DNA of 64,000 bases, from NCBI GenBank assembly GCA_030280995.1, contig JASXTE010000007.1, positions 5,378,001 through 5,442,000 on the forward strand, in the 5' to 3' direction. The DNA comes from Hemileia vastatrix. Lineage: Eukaryota > Basidiomycota > Pucciniomycetes > Pucciniales > Zaghouaniaceae. Both the position numbers and the translations under genes were made by a program. The notes under the pieces were generated by a model. That model worked only from the letters and a program-made list of their open reading frames with translations, was not told the DNA's origin and did no database searches. Shown piece by piece: positions 57,886 to 64,000 of this stretch; the first letter of the stretch is position 1, and every line of letters begins with the position of its first letter.

Positions 57886-58455
57886 TCTTGAGTGCCAAAT
57901 TGCATAAAACCCCTCTAGAAATGCTTCCCAGCCTTCTAGCACCAAGGGGGGCGGTCTTCCTGATGTCGGGAGGCCCGCCTGAGGCAGCCGGACCACCCTT
58001 AAGCCAGAAAACCACCAAAAACACCCAAAAATACCCAAAACACTTAGAAAAATATACTACGACTACTAAAACCTTTAGAACACATAATTAGGCTATAACA
58101 ACAACATTGTGACATAAAATGTAGAGAAAAATTTGCTCATTCTAATTGTACTAAGCACTTAACCCTAAGACTTAAGGTTAGCCTGTAAAACACAAAAAAC
58201 AAAATTAAACAGCAATCTTTTAAAATGAAAACTGAGAAATAATCCTTTAATACTTATAATCTGAAAAATGTCATCAAGACATAACATATAGAGAAAAGCA
58301 GGGGCTATCCAATGATAGTAACCAAATCCCCACAGTCCCAATATTCGCTGAATAATTCCAGAAAAACACCCAATTATTAAAGAATGCCATTTAAGACATA
58401 TCAAAACAATGTCAAATAGACCAACAAAGGGCTCTGCCAATGTTGGAAGACCACA
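57886..58455 (-). repeat. LTR2 copy, right part
   Basis: TCTTGAGTGCCAAATTGC … TGTTGGAAGACCACA continues the LTR2 of 52,723-53,259 and aligns with 34,434-34,971. The right edge CCACA is followed by TCCAAAAATCACT, where the intact LTR1 has ACCAGAAAATCACT. Confidence 0.8.
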
Positions 58456-58968
58456 TCCAAAAATCACTGGAAAAAACCAGAGTGCACCAGAGCACCAAAG
58501 ATCAGTGGCCATTCCATCGGCACACTATATCCACCAATAATACTAAAAGACACTAAATCAAGTAAAACACTAAGTAAACAGTAAAATATGATAAAAAACC
58601 ATCAAGACATAAAAGATAGAGAAAAATTCGGGTTATCCAATGATGATAATCATCTTTCATAATTCCAAATATCCAGCCTGATAATCCAGAAAATTGCTAC
58701 TGATCTTCCAAAAATAAACCCAAAAGACCTCGAGAAAATACCCATAAGATAGAGAATCATCCCAAAAATCCAATAAGACCATTACCAAATCCATAAAACC
58801 ATCAAATCACAATAAAAATTCCACCATATAAACATTTCAAAATGCCACAAATCAACCCAAAAAAATCCATAATAAATGAATTAACACCTGGTAACACCAT
58901 AATTTCCTTTAAACCAATATTCAATCAAAATTTCACCTAAGTGCCCTACCCAGATGTGGAATGCCACA
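58456..58968 (-). repeat. LTR1 remainder, right of LTR2
   Basis: It aligns with 23,359-23,875 of the uninterrupted LTR1 (AAAATCACT … CCCAGATGTGGAATGCCACA) and ends at the same edge. Directly right of it begins repeat X. Confidence 0.8.
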
Positions 58969-59420
58969 CCTGAGCATCCTGGAGCTTGTCTAGTGATTGC
59001 CTGAGTTTGTATGGTGCTTGTACAGACTTCCAGACTCAATTATAACCTTAAAATACTATTAAAAAATGTAGAAAAGTTACAGATGATAGAGCTACTTCTC
59101 CTTTATAATTTCAACTACTTTTTGTAGACACGCAACCCTATTCATAAAATAAAAATCATCAAAGTTAAGTAAATCATGAAAAATCAAAAATAATCAAAAA
59201 TACTTTATAAAATTATTAAAAATAGAAGGAAAATAGTAAAAAATTCCCAAAAAAATTCCCAAATGTTCTTGAGACTCCTGAATTTAGTTTCCATACACTT
59301 TTAGACCTATACTTGCATTTTATGACTATATCTAATTGTTTAATCTTGACTTGTAAAATTAACCCTTTTTAACCATTTTAAATACTCATTCCTTCAAAAA
59401 TAAACCATTATAACCAAGTA
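58969..59420. repeat. Dispersed repeat X, right half
   Basis: CCTGAGCATCCTGGAGCTTG … ATCAAAAATAATCAAAAATA aligns with 21,291-21,930 of copy 1, minus the MITE. It starts at exactly the X position where 22,463 stops, on the other side of an LTR1. Confidence 0.75.
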
Positions 59421-59495
59421 ATTAAGGTCTTGGTAAGTAAGTAAAGCCCTCATTCTTATTCTCCATTTGTGAAAGTTTTTACACTTAGCACATGA

Positions 59496-59672
59496 ATATT
59501 GCAGAGTGTATCACCTGAAGAGTCGTTGGAAGAATCCATTATAGGTGCTGATGAGGGTTGGGCACTGTCAAAACTTGAGGAAGATTATTTGGACAAATTG
59601 GAAGGCACAGGTGATGGGATAGTAAATGGATTGCTGGATGACATTCACTTGTACTCTGGGCCCACAACTTGA
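59496..59672 (+). other. Short coding-like exon, unrecognised
   Basis: After an AG near 59,494 a 55-codon plus-strand frame reads VSPEESLEESIIGADEGWAL … LDDIHLYSGPTT and stops at 59,670-59,672. It is acidic, with non-random composition for such AT-rich DNA. It could be the last exon of a decayed gene; no family is recognised. Confidence 0.3.
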
Positions 59673-59684
59673 AAGAAGCCTTAA

Positions 59685-59975
59685 TACTTTTTAATATAAA
59701 CTAGAGCAGACATTAATAAATTGGTGTGCCACCAAACAAGGTCATTGCTGCTATTACTTTTTAAATATAAAGTAAAGCAGACATTAATAAATTGGTCTGC
59801 CACTGAACAAGGTCTTTGCCACGGTTACCTAAAGGTAAAAATAAAATAATCATTGAGTGAGATAGAAAAGACCAGTCATAGGTAATAGCTATATACAAAG
59901 GCTATCCTTTTTAATATAAAATAAAACAGACATTAATAAATTGGTCTGCCAATAAACAAGGTCTTTGCTGCTGTT
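59685..59975 (+). repeat. Three copies of a 50-70 bp repeat
   Basis: GCAGACATTAATAAATTGGT … AACAAGGTCTTTGC occurs near 59,705, 59,776 and 59,929, each preceded by TTTTTAATATAAA-type sequence. Between copies two and three lies unique DNA. A further related word, AATAAAATAAT.ATTGAGTGAGAT, occurs at 59,839 and 60,064. Confidence 0.7.
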
Positions 59976-60609
59976 ACCTATGTACATTTGAATATAAGAA
60001 TAATAGAAAATTAATAACATTGATAATTAAGAAGAATATTTAAATCTGACATTAAGGTAAAAATAAAATAATTATTGAGTGAGATCGAAAAGATGGGCAA
60101 AAGAGAAGTTGTCGGGTGGTCCTTCAAGTCTAGAAGATTTTTCAAGGTATTTCAAGGATGGCAACAGTGGATTTTAGAGGACTCAAAATAGTGTACGTAT
60201 TTGTCAGCCAGGCTATTCCAGGAGTCCAGTAAATGATATGTAACTTATAAAACCTGAAAGAGTGGGTAAGAATTGTATTTAATGAATATAAATTAATATT
60301 TTATTTCATAATAAAATTATATAAGTATTTTATTATATACAAGTGTTATATTAATTTTATTGGTTATATAAATTTTTATATACATTTAAATTGAACATAA
60401 TATAATATATTCTACAAATAATGGCGCATTTTTATGTTATTTAATAATTATAAATTTATATTTAATTAATTGAAAAACATATATTATAATTATAAGTGTA
60501 AAATTGACTTATAATATATGTAAATTAATTATTTAAATTTATATATTAAATAACACCTTTCATATAATACTAAACAATAATTAATGACGCTACTTTTGAC
60601 CCTTAATTG

Positions 60610-61330
60610 TGTCAGGAAAAACCAATTAATTAATTTATACTAAATTGAGATTAATTACATGTTTGTTGCGTCAAAGTATTTTTTGTTTCACTTAAAATAT
60701 CCTTAAATCAGACTGTACCATCTGTTTGGAATTATTTTTCTCATAGTTCCTATGTTCCAATCTTGTTTAGTTATTCACTATTTTTACTTACTGATTTGGG
60801 AATTAATGGCGGGAAAATTGGATTCTTAATTGGGGTTTTAATTATTTGTTTCATATTTTTCTCTACATTGTTATGTTTTATTTACTCTTTGATATATTTG
60901 TTTTATTCTATTCTAATTATTGTATTTACAAATATAGTGGCACTTCAGAGGACCCATTGCCTATAAAAGGGCCTTGGATAATCCCCTGTAGCATCATCAC
61001 TTATTATACACTCAACGAATTAAATAAACTTTTTATATTACGTTTATATTCTTTTTATTAGTAATAAAATTCTAATTAAAATTCTATATAACAAATTAAA
61101 GGTTGCTTTAAGTCTGATAGTGATCATAGTGTCTGCTGCGCATAGTCCTTACATCATAATAATATTATTAATTAATAATAACCTCATTTTTTGTCACCTC
61201 TCAAGAAAACCGTCGTTGATTCCTCTCAATAAATTAAATAATCTTTTAATATTTTATTTCTTTTATTTTCCTTCTTGTCCTCCTCCATTTCTCCACCTTT
61301 TCTCACCTACTTCTAGAAGACTGACTGACA
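60610..61330 (+). repeat. LTR3, 5' LTR of a plus-strand Ty3/gypsy element
   Basis: Starts TGTCAGGAAAAACC and ends GACTGACA, with TGTCAG/CTGACA as terminal inverted repeats. A TATA box is at 60,962. The primer binding site follows two bases after the end. Length is 721 bp. The partner LTR lies beyond the window, so the target duplication cannot be checked. Confidence 0.75.
60962..60969 (+). promoter_or_regulatory. TATA box of LTR3
   Basis: TATAAAAG followed by GGCC, the only well-formed TATA box in the LTR, placed about half-way as usual for the U3/R border. It would drive the gag-pol transcript. Confidence 0.6.
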
Positions 61331-61332
61331 AC

Positions 61333-61346
61333 TGGCGACCTTTCCA
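61333..61346 (+). other. Primer binding site of the LTR3 element
   Basis: TGGCGACCTTTCCA lies two bases inside LTR3. TGG at the start matches the CCA end of a tRNA; I cannot name the tRNA from the sequence. Confidence 0.6.
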
Positions 61347-62016
61347 AATGACGACGATGATTGAGCCTGGCGACGAACGACAAAACGCACGGACCACCTA
61401 GCAAAAACAAAACTTTTGCCGCGACTGTGTTTCAAACTTGGGTTCGATCTCTTAGGTTTATATTATATTAATTCATATATTATTTTGAAGTGATTTTTCG
61501 ATCACTATAGTAAGTTCACCTTTGCACCTCTCACTCATATTACTATATTTTTACTGCAATAACAGTGATTGTGGCTTAATTGCTGATTCACTGAGTGTAA
61601 GTGTTGAATTATTAAATTTTTTTTTCCTAGTTGACCATTATAGAGTGTTAAATCCTCTTAGTCCTAGAAGAATTGACATTTTTTATTAATACAAATTGAA
61701 TTATTAATTTAATTTTTTTATATTATTAATTATTGTTAAGCTGACTTAAAAGTACTTAGTGATTAGTCCCAAATATATTGCCAAATTTAATATTGGTAAT
61801 TAATTGGTTGAATTAACTTGATTGTTTATTCCCAATTTAACCTTGCAATCCATTTTTTTTAAATTAATTTTTTATAATTATTACTTTATATTGAAAATTT
61901 TTTTTTCTCTATAATTTAATTAATAAAAATTTTTTTTAATTATTTGGAGCAATTATTAACTAACTTTTATTATTTTTTTTAAAAAATAAGAAGTAAATTA
62001 AAATCTTCCCACTAGT

Positions 62017-62698
62017 ATGTCCAACAATTTGGCTGACAAAATGGATAACATGCAAGTGGATGAAATTGAAATTGACTATGATGCTGACACTGTAAGTTCT
62101 TCTAAAGTTGGACATAAAAAATCTTATGCTAACACAAATAATTCACATACTGCAGGATGTGGAAATGACAGGAAATGTAAACAAACCAAACCCCCTTCCC
62201 CCAGTACCACAGAAGGAAGTAAAGCCTCTAGTACCTCAAGAAGGTCTTCCAAAAGGCTTCAAAATAAAAAAGCTTCCTCTGCCACAACAAATCAGCAACA
62301 TGTCCAGTCATATAAAAGAGTTGAAGACAGAAAATATGACGTACAAAGAAAAGGTAGACACCTTGTGGGATCAGGTTCAAGAACTCAGGAACCAGATTCA
62401 GGCCCAGGCCCCTCCTCAGTTGCCTCCCAATCAGCCTCAGTTTCAGGCTCAACCTTCACAGCCACCCAGCTCAACCATCCAAAATCCAAATACTATGGAA
62501 GTAGAGCAATGGAAATGGGATTATCTAATGAGTCACTACCAACAGAATGTGCAACACCCTCCTCATCATCAGCCTGGCCCATCCAGAACACCCAATTTCC
62601 ATCCACCTCCTCATCCCTACCAACAAGGCAGGAGAAAGAAGGCCCAAGCACAATCCCAAACCCAGTCCCAGGGGAAGTTTCCTCCTCTGCAATGGTAA
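62017..62698 (+). CDS. Alternative spliced product overlapping gag
   Basis: A GTAAGT donor at 62,092 and a CTGCAG acceptor ending at 62,155 define a 64-base intron. Splicing joins the 25-residue acidic start in phase to a different frame beginning DVEMTGNVNKPNPLPP at 62,156. That frame encodes a Pro/Gln-rich protein with a likely coiled coil (HIKELKTENMTYKEK, LWDQVQELRNQIQAQ) and ends KFPPLQW at the TAA 62,696-62,698, about 205 residues in all. Its composition looks more like a designed protein than the Ser-rich frame it overlaps. Whether splicing occurs is not shown by sequence alone. Confidence 0.45.
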
Positions 62699-63501
62699 TT
62701 AATTTGGTTGATAGTCACTTGGGTATGTTTTCTAATAAATCTTCTTCTGCAGGTAATATTATTGAACATGGTGAAAGAACAGTTAAACCTGTTAAAAGAC
62801 AGCTTCCTGTAACTAGTAGCCCTATTGATGTAATTAGCAAATTGTCATTTGATGAAACTTTACATTTAACTTCTACATCTTTAATTAATCCTTCTCTTGC
62901 AATTAAAAATGATTCTGTTCCCCCTGAAATCTATACCTTAATTGAAAAAACTTCTGAGGAAATATTGAAAGATACCCTTGATTTTAATATTGTGAAAGAC
63001 AAACATGTGAGAGATGTGTTAATCCATGAAAATGATAGATTAAATAATTTACACTTGCAATGTAAAGTGAGTTCTTCTGTACAAGATACAGCTTACTTAA
63101 AAATCAAAGAAACCTTGAATATTGTTCTTAGTCAACAAAAACAAATAAGAAGTGACCATAGAGCTATCTCAGATAGAAATATCAGTCTACATAAGACCTT
63201 GAGTGAATTGAAACCCCTTATTGAGGAAAATTATTCATTCAAGAATGAAATAAAATCTCTGCAAAATGAGTTTAAAAAGCTAAAAAATGATTTCCATGCA
63301 CTAAGTACCAAACACTCAGTTTCTGAGGACAGAAATGTTCTATCTCTTGCAAAAGTAAATGACCAGATGTCTGAAATTCCAAGAATAAGAAACTATGTGT
63401 CTGACCTGCAGGAAAAGTTCTCAACCTTAACCATAAATAATGAATTAAATGAGATTTCTGTCAATAAGCTGCATAAAAATAAAGGGAAAAAACCTGAGTA
63501 A
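62017..63501 (+). CDS. Gag N-terminal region of the LTR3 element (unspliced frame)
   Basis: Start ATG 62,017 (MSNNLADKMDNMQVDEIEID, acidic). It is open for 494 codons. Residues about 45-228 are Ser/Thr/Pro-rich and overlap a second long frame. The last 260 residues are helical and probably coiled-coil (HLTSTSLINPSLAIKN, KPLIEENYSFKNEIKSLQNE, EKFSTLTINNELNEIS). It ends at TAA 63,499-63,501, but the same frame resumes as the capsid domain after 63,537, so the stop is either a nonsense mutation or a site of readthrough. Lies 690 bp after the LTR, as expected for gag. Confidence 0.65.
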   Translation: MSNNLADKMDNMQVDEIEIDYDADTVSSSKVGHKKSYANTNNSHTAGCGNDRKCKQTKPPSPSTTEGSKASSTSRRSSKRLQNKKASSATTNQQHVQSYKRVEDRKYDVQRKGRHLVGSGSRTQEPDSGPGPSSVASQSASVSGSTFTATQLNHPKSKYYGSRAMEMGLSNESLPTECATPSSSSAWPIQNTQFPSTSSSLPTRQEKEGPSTIPNPVPGEVSSSAMVINLVDSHLGMFSNKSSSAGNIIEHGERTVKPVKRQLPVTSSPIDVISKLSFDETLHLTSTSLINPSLAIKNDSVPPEIYTLIEKTSEEILKDTLDFNIVKDKHVRDVLIHENDRLNNLHLQCKVSSSVQDTAYLKIKETLNIVLSQQKQIRSDHRAISDRNISLHKTLSELKPLIEENYSFKNEIKSLQNEFKKLKNDFHALSTKHSVSEDRNVLSLAKVNDQMSEIPRIRNYVSDLQEKFSTLTINNELNEISVNKLHKNKGKKPE

Positions 63502-64000
63502 AGTTCATCCTTTCTTCCTCATTTTTCAACCATTTAACAAACTGACAATGAGTCTGTAAAATCTTTTGCTACTAGCAAAAAATCTTGTGATGGTCATGCA
63601 CCAGCTGTTTCTGTAAATAATGAAATTTATGAACACCTGGCTAAACTTCAGGAATTATTAATAATGAATAATTCAAACCAAAAAATGGACCATCCCAGTA
63701 GTCAGAAAAATTGGCCTAATTTAGACCAATATCCTACCTTTGATGGTGATTCTTCCTCTGATTGGCAACACTTTATCCAAAGAATTGATAATTTAAAGAG
63801 ATCTTATAAACTACCTGATGAGGAAATTGTTTCTAAGCTAATTTCTTTATTTTCCAATGTAGCCTTGATGTGGTATGAATCTGTTCTTTTAGATAACAAT
63901 CATTATACATGGAATGATTGGAAATCCTTGATTGAGAATCAGTTTGGTGGTTCAAAATTCAGGTTATCTCAACAAAGACTGTATGAGAATACTAGATATG
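63502..64000 (+). pseudogene. Gag capsid domain (Retrotrans_gag type), runs off the window
   Basis: In the same frame as the upstream gag, after TAA codons at 63,499 and 63,535, the sequence reads NEIYEHLAKLQELL, then YPTFDGDSSSDWQHFIQRID, KLISLFSNVALMWYESVL and NDWKSLIENQFGG. The pattern F-x-G-x6-W...F...WY...W-x2-W...FG is the Retrotrans_gag capsid signature of Ty3/gypsy elements. The coding continues past base 64,000, so protease and RT should follow. Called a pseudogene because of the two stops; it might instead be expressed by readthrough. Confidence 0.75.

Noticed and set aside
57794..58091. Frames on both strands (up to 93 codons) at the right end of the non-autonomous element
   Set aside because: They span the CACTA terminus and the GC-richer part of LTR2, so they are repeat readthrough.
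33885..58455. Reading 33,885-58,455 as one retroelement with LTR2 at both ends
   Set aside because: The LTR2 at 52,723 is preceded by 58 bp of LTR1, not by an internal region, and host-gene fragments lie between; at least a simple two-LTR element is excluded.
61120..61401. A 93-codon frame before gag
   Set aside because: It starts inside LTR3 and crosses the primer binding site.

Overview
The window is eukaryotic, strongly AT-rich and built almost entirely of mobile elements. The organism is most likely a rust fungus (Pucciniales) with an expanded, low-GC genome of the Austropuccinia, Phakopsora or Hemileia kind. Grounds: genes have short GT...AG introns; the Tnp2-type transposase, TET/JBP dioxygenase, SNF2 ATPase and two accessory proteins resemble families I know as multicopy in rusts; the Ty3/gypsy gag-pol is of the basidiomycete type. 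The species call is inference. Almost every gene is broken, repeatedly by single nonsense codons that a C-to-T or G-to-A change would explain.

Region 1 (1-20,447) is the right-hand part of a giant CACTA-like (CMC/En-Spm) DNA transposon whose left end lies outside the window. In order it holds a TET/JBP-like dioxygenase (+), an unknown acidic protein (-), a 1.95 kb array of about 20 small palindromes with 320-bp inverted arms, accessory protein B (-), the Tnp2 transposase (-), accessory protein A (+) and an SNF2 ATPase (-). It ends in a CACCAC-type terminus carrying a small internal palindrome. The same terminus design recurs at 46,327 and at both ends of the 53,260-57,885 element.

Region 2 (20,448-38,264) is nested retrotransposon DNA: a truncated LTR (family LTR2), a diverged dispersed repeat called X here, a 200-bp MITE, a Ty3/gypsy element (22,464-33,884; LTR1, integrase, RT, protease, gag on the minus strand) and the 3' part of a second element whose LTR2 sits inside LTR1. 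Decayed plus-strand genes, one with a Cys-cluster, lie antisense in these 3' regions.

Region 3 (38,265-46,327) is a second CACTA-type element, seen as ten tandem units of about 605 bp, each with a 46-bp (often perfect) palindrome, then a solo LTR with a perfect 5-bp target duplication and a right terminus. That terminus abuts, without spacer, an exon of an adenosine kinase pseudogene (46,323-46,930), followed by a fragment of a HUWE1/Tom1-type ubiquitin ligase.

Region 4 (47.5-60 kb) has a purine-rich tract, one apparently intact Zn2Cys6-like gene, a decayed relative, and an LTR1 copy interrupted by LTR2, itself interrupted by a 4.6 kb non-autonomous CACTA element. Region 5 (60,610-64,000) is the 5' end of a plus-strand Ty3/gypsy element with LTR, primer binding site and gag, where an intron-like signal gives access to a second long reading frame overlapping gag.
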